Shown: in pieces, positions 30,897 through 40,900 of the stretch
Layout: each line of letters begins with the position of its first letter
Numbering within the stretch: position 1 is the stretch's first letter
From: Euclidia mi
Lineage: Eukaryota > Arthropoda > Insecta > Lepidoptera > Erebidae
Direction of reading: 5' to 3'
NCBI GenBank assembly: GCA_944739405.2
Contig: OX123209.2
Span: forward strand, 15,270,217-15,334,216
Length of the DNA stretch: 64,000 nt
The notes under the pieces: model-generated
What the model was told of the DNA's origin: nothing
Databases searched by the model: none
The model's input: the letters and a program-made list of their open reading frames with translations, nothing else
Made by a program: the position numbers and the translations under genes

Positions 30897-30927
30897 TTGT
30901 AAAGAAAAAGTATGTAAGTTAATCTGG
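30866..30927. repeat. near-perfect palindrome
   Basis: Arms of 30 nt (30866-30895 and 30898-30927) match with one mismatch around a 2-nt centre; similarity continues outward imperfectly. It truncates the coiled-coil frame. Confidence 0.9.
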
Positions 30928-31011
30928 CTATAAATTAAAAAACAGTTATAAGCCATTACATTGATTGTTGGTATCCATAGTTAAGTACCTGTGTTTTTAA
31001 TACTACCGTTT

Positions 31012-31301
31012 ACTACCCCGAAGGGAGGAAAACGATTATTTCAGGTCTTGCCGAGGCTTGACCTTTCGGAGATTAGCTATAATCCCTAAAGGACACAAAA
31101 TTCACTTACCTACGTAGTTTCATCTATGAATGAGTGGAGCCGCAGCGACGCAGGCGCGGGGAGGGCGACGGTGACGGACTCCCGTCGCGCCGCGTTCTTC
31201 CCGCGTGTTCCTTAGTACCGCTTCCGTAAGGGTCGACAAGGTATTGCGCAGGTCAGACCTCGGTAAGACCTGAAATAATCGTTTTCCTCCCTTCGGGGTA
31301 G
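31012..31301. repeat. DIRS terminal hairpin
   Basis: CTACCCCGAAGGGAGGAAAA at 31012 starts a 45-nt arm whose complement ends at about 31303 with one or two mismatches. The 205-nt loop is G+C-rich. DIRS-type elements have complementary terminal structures rather than LTRs, and this lies at the 3' side of the DIRS coding region. Parts of the loop and flank recur at 36965-37015 and 38773-38802. Confidence 0.65.
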
Positions 31302-31559
31302 AAAACGGTAGTATTTCAGTACCGTGCCTTCGGCTTGACCTTTCGCAGAAGTGTTTATAATCTGCCGGCTCCAAGTGACCAGCGTACTGTGACCTTAGCT
31401 TTTTCCTGCTTATTCAATATTTTCAGTAGGAGCAAAATGAATGAAACATGATATACATAAATAATCAGTTCTTTAATATGCTTTCACACTTGCTCACATT
31501 TTCCAACAATCGAGTGATAAATTGAAGGTTATGTCTTCAGAAAAATCACTAATAACTAT

Positions 31560-32247
31560 AATTATAAGGAATGTACTAAACAGCTTCGAATGAGCCACTT
31601 AACCTATTTTCAATAAGCGTCGTAGGCTTCTCAACTGCTTTGCAGTAATGCCTGAAGAAGTTTGTTGACCCGCTCCAATTCCCACGCTTTAAAATCTCAT
31701 CCAAAGGAGTGTCCCTTGCGTAATCGTATGACGCAACCGCCGACCTAATTGAACCCGGCGTACAATTAACTCCTATATCATTGAAATAAGTTTTTACCCA
31801 CTCTGCTATTACTAGCCTGGAAGCAGCTTTCACCTTTCTACTTGTAGTTATAAAGAGATTGACTAAGCCTTCTTGAGATTTACGTCTGACAGACGGGACA
31901 TCAATAAGACTCCTAACTCCCAGCTAACTAAATCAAAGTCCTGTTACCTGATTTATGTCACAACCATCCTTATTGGCGAACCCTTGTGCCATCTGTTTTA
32001 GACCTGAATATTGGCCAAAATGTTACCGATGTCTCTGAAATAATACAGTTCTCAGCAGAAATACTTAAAAGAGTTAGATCATGAATTCTTCTTCCTGTTC
32101 GATACTTGAAAGATACCCTCTCTATCAGGTGGATGAGCTGCTAACCAGGCTAAGAGGTCTTGAATATTCCATATTTTGGACCTAGGACTCACGGAGGCCA
32201 GCTTCCGTAAATTAATTGCCTTCAGCATTGATGTAACTAGTGGATGA
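31560..32247 (-). pseudogene. DIRS tyrosine recombinase
   Basis: Blocks on the minus strand: PRSKIWNIQDLLAWLAAHPP, GRRIHDLTLLSISAENCI (the catalytic arginine region of a tyrosine recombinase), KSQEGLVNLFITTSRKVKAA, SRLVIAEWVKTYFNDIGV, TPGSIRSAVASYDYAR (normally H-x-x-R; here glycine stands where histidine is expected), and LKRGNWSGSTNFFRHYCKAV with the nucleophile tyrosine in RHY. Stops and frameshifts lie between the first blocks (near 31920-32080). DIRS elements use this recombinase instead of an integrase to insert circular DNA copies. It is separated from its RT by a hAT MITE at 32256. Confidence 0.85.
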
Positions 32248-32255
32248 GCAGATAG

Positions 32256-33094
32256 TAGAGGTGGTTGATAAATAACGTCACGATGAATAAATCACGATTA
32301 TCTGCCGCCTAAAAGTATCACAGTGACTTGCCAAGAAGGAACGACGTTACAAAATACTTCGTCGTTCCTTCGCTCCACTATTCACTCAGAACAACAATAA
32401 CTCTTATTTCATGTGTACTAAAAGCCAGCACGGAACGTCCGTCATACCAGTCACGGCTGTCACGACATTCACGAGTCTCGACGGAACGAGACGAAGACCG
32501 CCGAACCGAGCCCGGCCGAACGTAGGACGGTACCGAGCGCGAACGGGTTGTTAGGAACTAGGTATAGATGTCACTTTTGTAAGTAGTTGTAAAATTGGAA
32601 ATGAAATTTTATTTATTCAATTATAGCAACTTTGATTTTACTTTCCATATTTTACTGTTTATATGAATATGTAAATACCTACGTAAGATAACGTCAATTA
32701 TTATCGTTACCTATCTAAATTTCAAATGACAGCACCTTGTATACCTAATTGAAAGTACATTTATATTTTCCATAAAATTGGTAAATTTAGTGGCTTAAAT
32801 AAATACTAGTATTTTATTAAGTAAACACAATTAAAACAAGTAAAAAGAAAAGTAAATTTTACGTAATAAATTAAATTCGTTCATGCAGCTTTGATTCTTT
32901 TTACTAAAAAGTTTTTAGACGAAAATTATCACAGTATTACGTCAATAACAAGACGTATAGTATTGATAGAAGGAACCTACATCGCGCTTATGAGTGACTG
33001 GCGTGACAAAGTCACGGTGATATTTCGCCGTGACTTTTCTGTAACTGGAACGACAGTCACAGTGATCGAAAAGTAACTGTTTTCCCCACATCTA
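32256..33094. mobile_element. hAT-type MITE, 839 bp, 8-bp TSD
   Basis: The short termini TAGAGGTGG and (inverted) TAGATGTGG are flanked by the perfect 8-bp duplication GCAGATAG (32248-32255 and 33095-33102). An 8-bp TSD and TAG-type ends are diagnostic of hAT transposition. The interior has GTCACxGTGA-like palindromic words and no transposase. It is inserted within the DIRS element. Confidence 0.88.
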
Positions 33095-33109
33095 GCAGAT
33101 AGGTTTTAT

Positions 33110-34590
33110 AACTTGCTCGAGATCCGATAGAGTGACTATTACCGACTTATGTACTAAAATGTATGATTATGCTATTTTTTTAATTCTGAATAAAAAACTC
33201 AGGTATGAAGCAAGTTCCTGTGGACGAGGCCGGTCAGGTTTTGCCCCTTGTTGTTTACATCATGAAGTCCACTGTTTCCATGATGAACTGTAGGTTTTCC
33301 ACGTTGAGTCTCGCCACGCGGATCGGAGTAGAGCAATATTTTCCTACTGAAGTCCTGTAGTTAGTTGACTCCACCCCGTATCTTCCAAACCTCTAAAGAT
33401 AGGTTGACAGATCTATCAAATGCCAGGTTCCAAATTTGAAACGGTACTCCAACCGACCTCCTCTTCAGGTCTCCTCTCCAAAACACGTTTTTCCATCGAG
33501 GTACAACCATTAGGAAAGTTCCCGAGGCTTGATCCAAGTGCTGTAGAACCTTGGGAATAAGAGGTGGAGGTGGAAAAACACAAGCCAACTGAACCTGCCA
33601 CACCCGGCTGAAGGGGTTCACAAAAACGCTTGATGGTCCTTGGCATCTATTGATACATAATGAGGGACTACTTTGGACCGATTTGTCGCAAACAAATCTA
33701 TTTGAAGTGTGCCTATTCTCTGAAATATGACTGTCGTAATCTCATCGCTGAGATGCCAGTCTGGGAGATCTTTGCCTCGAGAGAGCGAGTCTGCTAGTGT
33801 GTTGTACTGGCCTGGGATGTAAAAAGGGAGCAGGTCTATTTTCAGACGGTGGGCTAGGCGAAACAATTCTCTTGTCAAATCCAGCAGTATCAATGATCTT
33901 GTTCCACCTTGATTTCTTATATACGCTACAACTGTACAGTTGTCCGACTGAACCATAACCGACTTTCCCTATAACACATCTGGAAATTTGACCAGTGCCA
34001 TTAAAACTGCATACAGATCTTTTCGATTTATATGCCAATTTATTTGATCCTTGACCCATTGCTGTGAGACGTGGTGATTCCTTACCTGAACTCCCCAACC
34101 TATGTTGGAGGCGTCCGTTGTGACAAATTGTTTTGGTTCGGGAATGAAAATTCTTCCCGGTCGTCCTCTTGGGACTTTCTTCTAAAACAGCACGCGATGC
34201 TCTCTGAGGGTTTCTTGTAAATGGACGCCCTAACGGAGTCACCAAAGCTGCGAATCCAAGTCTGCCTATCAACGACGTGCCTTGATTCCAATTCCAACCA
34301 CGGCTATTCATTATTTGTAGAAGATCTCTTACTAACTGATCGCGTTTTTGTTTCGGTAAGACTTTTCTGTTTGTAACCGTATTCCATATTATGCCTAAGA
34401 ACTCTATCTCTGGCGTAGCTTTTGTTATCGACTTTTCTAGATTTAGTACCCAACCGAGGCTTTGGAGAAGCGAAATAGCCTGCTTCATCTGCGCTTCTAG
34501 TATTTGAGGGTCTTGATGAGCGAATAAGAAGTCGTCGAGATATACCAGTACACGAAAGCCTCGGCCTCTTAGTAGTAATGGTCGTTATTA
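33110..34590 (-). pseudogene. DIRS reverse transcriptase-RNase H
   Basis: Upstream-most is the catalytic RT box, FRVLVYLDDFLFAHQDPQ (near 34570-34515), then LLQSLGWVLNLEKSITKATP and EIEFLGIIWNTVTNRKVLP. After a frameshift near 34190 and another near 33960 comes RNase H: VQSDNCTVVAYIRNQGGTRS, LLPFYIPGQYNTLADSLSRG and LQIDLFATNRSKVVPHYV, ending with DAFVNPFSRVWQ-like sequence near 33610. These motifs are characteristic of DIRS RT/RH. The RT N-terminus and gag are missing beyond 34590, where unrelated DNA begins. Confidence 0.87.
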
Positions 34591-35163
34591 CAATAACAGT
34601 TATGGTGATGCATTATTTGAGCGTAATTAGTAATGAGTTATTGCATACTGAGTTATCCTGTTATCATTATAAACTGTTATCGTGCTAAAATGACAACAGG
34701 ATCGGTAAGAGTAGGCATGCAATATGCACACCACGAGTGTGTGAGAGAGATGACGATAGGCGCACGTGCGCTCGAATCTCGCCGCTCCCGAGTCTCGCGA
34801 CTATCCCAGCGCCAACCTTACGGCATTATAATTTTTCACGAAACGTAATAAAGGTCATATTTGCTTAACTTATTTTTGGGAATCTTATTATTTTAGTTAT
34901 ACTATTATTGTTATGGCTTGTCAAGTTGTCACTGTTGTCGTTGTCAGTAACAGATTAGCAGAATTTTTGTTTTAACATCGTTTTTTTTTATTACGCGAGC
35001 GAAAGCAAATTATAGACAATATTGTGTGATTGTGTGTTTGAGTGGACACAAGTTAAAGTTATTGTAAATAAAAGACTTTGCGTAGATAATTTACACAGTG
35101 AACTGTGAAGCGAGTTCTTTTCATTTACATTTAATATTTAATAACATTTAATATGCGTAACAT
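34591..35163. other. unassigned region, possible LTR-like sequence
   Basis: AT-rich with AATAAA and TATAA-type words near 34830-35070 and short tandem repeats of ATTTAATATGCGTA at 35140-35185. It may be the control region of the element that carries the small membrane-protein ORF, but no repeat boundary was found. Confidence 0.3.
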
Positions 35164-35352
35164 TTAATATGCGTAGCATTTAATGCGTAGAAGAAAATAC
35201 AGTACTCCAAGGCCCAAGGCCAACACCACGATGCTCATCAGAATAGTGATAGTGGATATGTGGAATCTAATTTCTTCCACATGGGCGCTATTTGCACCTC
35301 CAGCTGCGTTCTGTACTAACAACGTTTTTTCTTTGGTTTGGGAAGATCCCAT
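35164..35352 (-). CDS. small MGSSQ-start, single-pass membrane protein, unknown
   Basis: ATG at 35352 (an in-frame ATG two codons upstream is also possible) opens MGSSQTKEKTLLVQNAAGG, a start with Gly-2 and Ser-6-like spacing suited to N-myristoylation. It is followed by ANSAHVEEIRFHIS and a hydrophobic segment TITILMSIVVLALGLGVLYF, then LLRIKCYAY and stop: about 62 residues. I do not recognise a named family. Small acylated single-span proteins of this plan occur as accessory ORFs in repetitive DNA and viruses of insects, but that is only an analogy. The reading frame is open and compositionally protein-like. It is bounded by Helitrons upstream and by a short tandem repeat downstream that overlaps the last codons, so the C-terminus may be truncated. 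Confidence 0.45.
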   Translation of the reverse strand: MGSSQTKEKTLLVQNAAGGANSAHVEEIRFHISTITILMSIVVLALGLGVLYFLLRIKCYAY

Positions 35353-35452
35353 CTTCACAAATTGCCAAAAATGTCCTCGTAACGTAATGAATTTCTGCAG
35401 TGGTCTTGAAAGTTTGAAGTCAGTATTGAAAGTTACAAGCGTTATGAAATAA

Positions 35453-35659
35453 CTAGAGGGCGCCCGCAGCTACGCTCGCACCTTTTTTTATTTAACTGTA
35501 TCTGCCCGATCCCGGGGGAATTTCAGTAAATCCCTTCTTAGTGCACCCCTACGTTCCCCAAGGAACATACATGCCAAATTTTAGCATCCTGTGCCTTATA
35601 GCTTTGGCTGTAGCTTGTCTGTCAGTCAGTCAGTAACGCAAGGATTTTATATATACAGA
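35453..35659 (-). mobile_element. Helitron-type element, copy 1 (207 bp)
   Basis: On the minus strand it begins TCTGTATATATAAAATCCTT and ends GCGGGCGCCCTCTAG, with CTAG at the 3' end preceded by a short GC palindrome, as in Helitrons. The sequence is shared with copies at 35660-35867 and 49506-49712. There is no TSD and no inverted termini. Too short to encode anything. Confidence 0.75.
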
Positions 35660-35867
35660 CTAGAGGATGCCAGCAGCTATACCTGCATTTTTTTTTAAAT
35701 TTACCCGTTTTAGCCGATCTCGTGGGAATTTCGGGAAATCCCTTCTTAGTGCACCCCTACGGTCCTCAAGGAACATACATGCCAAATTTCAGCTTCCTGC
35801 GCCCAATAGTTTCGGCTGTAGCGTGTCTGTCAGTCAGTCAGTAACGCAAGGATTTTATATATTAAGA
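35660..35867 (-). mobile_element. Helitron-type element, copy 2, head-to-tail with copy 1
   Basis: Starts immediately after copy 1 with no intervening base; begins (minus strand) TCTTAATATATAAAATCC and ends CTAG. About 85% identical to copy 1. Confidence 0.75.
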
Positions 35868-35877
35868 TTATGCATCT

Positions 35878-35987
35878 TAAACTGCGTTCGATGAGATCTC
35901 TTTGTTTGAATCACTGTCCATATATGGCACAGAGGTGTCAATTTCGCGATCGCCCGCACCTGGCGTTGCCCAAAGGCAGGGTCGCCA
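35878..35987 (-). pseudogene. Ty3/gypsy leader with primer-binding site and gag start
   Basis: Directly after the LTR, TGGCGACCCTGCC (minus strand, 35987-35975) is a TGGCG-type primer-binding site. A leader follows and then an ATG at 35921 opening MDSDSNKEISSNAV before a stop at 35878. The rest of gag-pol is absent; Helitrons lie just beyond. Confidence 0.6.
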
Positions 35988-36174
35988 TGTAAGGTTGGTA
36001 TAGGTGATGTTGAAATAAAACCAATGAATGCTGAATAACGACTGACTATTTATTACTAAGTCTCCTCATTATATAGAAAATGGGTACATGAATACATAAG
36101 TTATAAAGTTGAATAGCTTACATCACTACATAGGATTTCATTGTTGTTGTCAGTTTCACCCGTCTGTTCTAACA
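35988..36174 (-). mobile_element. Ty3/gypsy-type LTR
   Basis: On the minus strand the segment begins TGTTAGAACAGACGGG and ends CCAACCTTACA, that is TGT..ACA. It contains CTATATAATGAGG (TATA-like) and AATAAATAG (poly-A signal-like). Its 187-bp size and the adjacent primer-binding site support an LTR. No second LTR is in the window, so it is a fragment of a deleted element. Confidence 0.6.
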
Positions 36175-36358
36175 GCTCACCCAACGAGACAAAAGATGCC
36201 TCTTGAAACATTTAAAGCAAGCAACAATATTGCCATAAGACTCGGCCATTACTTTCATTCTAAAGCATGCAGGTGCATAAACTGTCGACGCCAATTAAGT
36301 CAAGAAAGGACTACGGCTAGGACTTGCAAGTTACACAGCTGTGGCATCCGAGTGGTAT

Positions 36359-36490
36359 GGCTGCGGCTCACGAGCCGTAAGGCTGCGGGTCACGAGCCGA
36401 ACGGCTGCGGCTCATGAGCCGTACGGCTGCGGTTCACAAGCCGTACGGCTGCGCCTCACGAGTCGTACGGTTGCGGCTCACGAACCGTTC
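36359..36490. repeat. 22-bp minisatellite, six units
   Basis: Exact 22-bp periodicity with units starting at 36359, 36381, 36403, 36425, 36447 and 36469, consensus GGCTGCGGCTCACGAGCCGT plus two bases. Each unit contains the self-complementary CGGCTC-AC-GAGCCG. A partial seventh unit starts at 36491. G+C content is far above the surroundings. Confidence 0.95.
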
Positions 36491-36499
36491 GCCTGCCCT

Positions 36500-36960
36500 T
36501 GAGTCATGCGACTACCGATGGCGAGCTGAATGGCTGCGGCCAGAAAGGGTTGGCAGTGTGAGCTATAACATGTCTGCAACTAGTGAGCTGCTTGGCTACT
36601 ACTAGTAAAGACAATAGTAAAATTCTTAGCCGAAAAATAACCAGCGGTTTCTCCACAAACATGCTATACAGCTGTTATTAAATAAAACACATTCTTATCC
36701 AAGATAAATGACTAAGTAACATCATTATATGAGCAGAGTATGTGTAAAGCACAAATACCCCTTCACAATTTAGGTTTACGTAAATGGATACGCCCCTGCC
36801 ACTCATAATTCTCATAGACAAAACTAAAAAAAGTTATAAACTTACCCTGTCCAGCGATATGATGTACTTGTCACTCAAGTTAATAACACAAAACTTTTAC
36901 GAACGTTACAACAACGTTAGTTAGGTTCTTAAAGAAATCGTGCGCACTGTATGGTGAAGA
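36500..36960. other. no gene recognised
   Basis: Mixed AT-rich sequence between the minisatellite and a DIRS-like fragment. Confidence 0.3.
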
Positions 36961-36964
36961 ACAG

Positions 36965-37015
36965 CGTACTAAGGAACACGCGGGAAGAGCGCGTCGCGAT
37001 GGGAGTCCGTCCATC
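36965..37015 (-). repeat. fragment matching the DIRS terminal hairpin loop
   Basis: AAGGAACACGCGGGAAGAGCG and GATGGGAGTCCGTC match, inverted, the loop at about 31163-31215. It shows a second partial copy of the DIRS end. Confidence 0.6.
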
Positions 37016-37109
37016 ACAGGAATAGTCCGCAAAGAGAAAATTTTCATATTGTTTAGGAATTTCCACTTGTTCAGGATTTTTGGCACATATTTTTGATACA
37101 CCAGCTATT

Positions 37110-37499
37110 TTGTTACGATAACGGTACATTGCCGACAATTCGGCTATCCCTTTATCAAACGCCTCGGATACAGATGCTGTTCCTTTTGTTCAAAGTTATT
37201 TTTAGTTCCTGTTGTGCATGATCTGCATGCAGTACAAGATTGTATGTGTTGTTTGGTAGGAGCTATCGAACGCTGATCCTAGGTGAACAAATACATAAAA
37301 ATTAAAATTGTGCATTCAAGTATCTATCGACAGAACAACGAGAAGAATGGCACTGTGCTGTATTGCCAGGCCCCTATGCATAAACACATTAGCAGCACTG
37401 ATCGTCAAACAAAACAGTCACACACTCTTTTAAAGTTAGCTACGCTTATCAAATACCAATATATGAATCCATTGCGTGAAAGAAATCAACGTATTAGTA
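37110..37499. other. no gene recognised
   Basis: AT-rich; an 80-codon frame at 37283 has no recognisable feature. Confidence 0.3.
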
Positions 37500-38335
37500 T
37501 ATCTATTTTATTTTTTTTATTTTAAACTTCTTGCACAATTACAAAAAAGTAATGCACAAAGGCGGGCTTAATGCCAGAGGCATTCTCTACCAGCCAACCT
37601 TTGGGTGATGCAGAGATGATTGAAGTAGGTGCTTAAAGAGGGAGTAATTTAACAAATAATATTAATTTTAAAGCAACATAATTAAAAGGTATCACACTAA
37701 ATAAATATGTAATAACAGGCATAATAACAGTTACATATTATTATAAATATATACATACAAAATATAATACATATATACACATACAAGTATAATAGATAAT
37801 TATATTATTTATAAATATATACATATACAAGTGTTACAGATAATTATAATAATATATATAAATATTGTCCGTGTGGTGACGGATTAAGAATACGGAATGT
37901 CACCACCCCATATCATCCCATGGGTGTCGTAAGAGCCGACAGAGGGAGCATATTATGCAGAGAACAGCACTGTAAGAGAAGGAAAACTTGACACACACCC
38001 TATACCAACCCGTTTGGCCAGCGTGGTATAGTAGGCCAATTCCTCCTTTCAAAGGAGAGGCCTAGTCCAGCAGTGGACTGTGAAAGGCTGATGATGATGA
38101 TGATGATATAAATATATACATATACAAGTATCCTTTACAGAGTCCATTATGCTTCTACCAATTCGGCCATATAATGCTGGCGTACTCTAATTTTAAACAG
38201 TTCACGAGATGTAGACTTCCTGATTTCGATATATCTACTCACTATCGTAACAGTAACTGATCCCGTGCATTGTTTTCTTGCGTTTACTGCAACTCCATAT
38301 GGTTTCTCCACGCGAGTATGTTAAATGTTTATAAT
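37500..38335 (-). pseudogene. LINE 3' end with last RT codons
   Basis: The minus strand encodes the C-terminus of a LINE reverse transcriptase: RYIEIRKSTSRELFKIRVRQ HYMAELVEA and stop near 38150. This parallels the end of the ORF2 at 51321 (NRFTFRAKVRQYYIKLS). The 3' UTR down to 37500 includes the TTAATGCC..GGCATTCTC and GGGTGATGCAGAGATGATT phrases of that family and ends in a T-rich (A-rich on the coding strand) tail. A short retroposon has inserted at 37866-38105. Confidence 0.7.
37866..38105 (+). repeat. short retroposon, 240 bp, 10-bp TSD
   Basis: Second copy of the 3389-3619 family, same start TGTCCGTGTGGTGACGG, about 93% identical by eye, ending in (TGA)n. It is flanked by ATATAAATAT (37856-37865 and 38106-38115), though that duplication is low-complexity. 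Confidence 0.85.
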
Positions 38336-39189
38336 ATTTATAGCCGGAATAAAGTTAGACACACCCTCGGCCTCTTTTTATTATTACAAAAACTTGTGAC
38401 ATAGCCATTATTAGCAAAATCCACTTCACGGTAATAATATAGCATCGTAGGTTCCTAGTTGCTTAAGGATAAATTATTTTTAAAGTGACAACGTCATTGC
38501 ATAATAAATCCATACCTATTTTAAATATATTTTTTTGAATACCAAAGATTACACGCCTAAGAAAAAAGAGATCAAAATAAGAGATCATATGTACGGTGAT
38601 GACGGTAATGGAACTACTGGGACAATAATGTGATAAAATGTTAGTTCCACTTGTCCCATGGCACTACTGGGACGTAATCGTCTTAGTTTTCCCACGATGG
38701 GACAACTCAATGGAACTAGTGGGATAGATAGGAATTTTGCTATAGGGAGGATAGCTAATCTCCAAGGTCAAGCCGAAGGCACAGAACTGAAATACATATT
38801 TGCATTTCAATTATTATTTTCTTAATTTCTTATTCTCATCACAGCCTCTCGACAAATATAGTCTGTAGGTCTACAAACTTGATCTGTTGTGGTTTTGATC
38901 ACTGCTTCATTTTTCTTATCACTGAAATCTAAAAGTTAAATAAAAGATATTAGTATAAAGCAAATAAAACAATTTAGTATTATTTAAGGATAAATTTTAT
39001 GGTACCTATGTTATTTTGTGCAACTTCGATTTGAGAGCTGTTCATTTTATTAGTTTCCCTGACTTACATTGTTTTCTGTTGAATCCATTTTGTACTCGTC
39101 CAAAGTGTCTGAAAACAACAGGTTGATTTGAAGACATCATGTAAGAAAAGCAGTATGTAGTTTATTAATTGTGTCTTACTTTAACACAA
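38336..39189. other. AT-rich region with a GGAACTA-TGGGAC repeat patch
   Basis: Words of the form TGGAACTA.TGGGA recur at 38610, 38660 and 38710, partly inverted. A DIRS-end fragment (AGGTCAAGCCGAAGGCAC, 38778-38795) matches 31325-31345 inverted. No gene recognised. Confidence 0.4.
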
Positions 39190-40262
39190 AACGGCTGTCT
39201 GCCAATTACATTATTTAAAGAAAATACGTTCACAATTCAGACATTCATCTCACAGAATTCCAAACATGCTGACGTGATGTTCTTCCAATCCGCAAACACA
39301 TCGCAGACAAAATTCCCTTCTAAGAAAGTGTTCAGTGCAGAGAGTGCGATAAGCATATGCATGCGATATAATAAGTATATGGATCATTGGATCTTTATAT
39401 CTAATGGATTTAAATCGGGCGACCGGGGTGGCCACGCAATAAGTCCGCCTCAACCACTCCACCGGTTGGGGAAGCACTCGTTCAAATGATCTCTAACTGC
39501 TCGAGTGTAGAGAGGCGGGGCGCCGTCATGTTGCAGCCACATTTCTGCTATTCTTTCTTCTGGAACTTCAGCTTCGTTAAGAATTTGGTTTAAATTACTT
39601 TGTAAAATATTTAAATAATGAGCACAATTCAGCCTTGCTGACATTTCATGCAGCACCAACTGCTGGCCAATTATACCAGCTCACTCGTTTATACCAAACA
39701 GATGCTGGTATCGATCATTTCTTATGATATCGGGGTTCACTCTGGCGTAAAAATGTAGGTTCTGGATATTGAATAACCCCATGCTTCTAAAATTTGACTT
39801 ATCCGTCCATTAAACCTTGTTGAAGAACTGCGGATCCTCTCTGTGGTATCTTAGCACCTGTCTGCAAAACCGCACTCTAGTTTCATACTCACCGGGCAAC
39901 AAAGCTTGCACCCTTTGCACGTGGCAGGCGTGATATTTGTTTCTGTTTATGATATGTTGCACCGTTGATCTTGGAATCCCGAGATTACGGGAAATTTGGC
40001 GTTGACTTATACCAGGATCCAATCTTAATTCGCTCAGCACTTCAGCTTCATTTTCAAAACGCATCACTGGTGTGCCTGCTCTCGGAGCATGCTGACCGGG
40101 TAAGACTCCCTCTATGTACGAATTATGTACGCGCATATAGACCCTGTAGTCCGGTATTTCCTGGCAGCAGCCCGGGCATTACCGTAGCAAAAGCCATACA
40201 GGTAATGCATTTCTGCATACTCCCGTTGGGTGTATTCTCTCCTCGCAGCAGCACTTTTTTTA
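39190..40262 (-). pseudogene. Tc1/mariner-like transposase of the DUF4817 type
   Basis: The N-terminus reads YTQREYAEMHYLYGFCYGNA RAAARKYR, a DUF4817-type helix-turn-helix start. Then VMRFENEAEVLSELRLDPGI, SQRQISRNLGIPRSTVQHII (second HTH) and YETRVRFCRQVLRYHREDPQ. The catalytic part is damaged but visible: VLWTDKSNF (Asp), NLHFYARVNPDIIRNDRY, MWLQHDGAPPLYTRAVRDHL (Asp) and, after a frameshift near 39470, GLIAWPPRSPDLNPLDIK (Asp). Stops occur near 40150, 39800 and 39690. These insect genes encode DDE transposases related to mariner. No terminal repeats were found. Confidence 0.85.
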
Positions 40263-40589
40263 ATGGATATTGAGACCGTAGCTGCCGCGGCAATTTATTT
40301 ATTTAGTAATTTTAACTACTACTTGAGTGTGCATCGCATTAGAGTTATTAAAAAGAAATGTAAAAGAAGAAGATGGTGGATGCTGGCTATACACAGAAAC
40401 AGAACAAAGTAAGTGGAATATATACTAGATTGGGTAAGAAAATTTTAATTTCAGACCTTCAAATCAATGTAGTACTGCGTGACTACTTACTTTATTGCCC
40501 AATACTCACTTTATTATGTAAGTACCTACTCTGAATCAACCTAGCAACTAGTGTATAGCACGACTTTTTTACAGGAATAGCATGGATAA
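40263..40589. other. no gene recognised
   Basis: AT-rich spacer; a small basic frame at 40230-40412 has no motif. Confidence 0.3.
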
Positions 40590-40900
40590 CCAGCTTGCAG
40601 AACTTTGTGCGGAGTTATCTAGTGAATTTTGGTGAATTTCGTAATTTAGTTCAAATGTCATGCAACGATTTTGAATACCTTCTACAAAAGATATCACCTA
40701 TAGTTAATAAAAAAGATATTGATTGGAGGGATGCAATACCAGTGAATGTGCGCCTGGCAGTAACATTAAGATATCTAATTACTGGAGATAGATACTAAAG
40801 CTTGCACTATTTGTTTAAAATCTCAAGCCAAATTATATCTTATATTGTCCTTGAAGTGTGTTTGGCGCTAAATGAAGTTTTAGAGGATTTAGTGAAGGTA
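40590..40900 (+). pseudogene. Harbinger transposase, N-terminal part
   Basis: The frame reads FRNLVQMSCNDFEYLLQKIS, KKDIDWRDAIPVNVRLAVTL RYLITGDRY, a stop, then SLHYLFKISSQIISYIVLEV CLALNEVLEDLVK followed by gtaaaa, a donor-like site. This is the standard N-terminal helical part of an insect Harbinger transposase. The element at 40924 begins just downstream; a matching C-terminal part is at 43780-44030. Confidence 0.82.

Noticed and set aside
36359..36497. Possible CRISPR-like array
   Set aside because: The 22-bp units are directly tandem with no spacers, and the window is clearly eukaryotic; it is a minisatellite.
36109..36605. Frames of 102 and 63 codons across the LTR and minisatellite
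   Set aside because: The periodic peptide mirrors the 22-bp repeat and the other part lies in a putative LTR.
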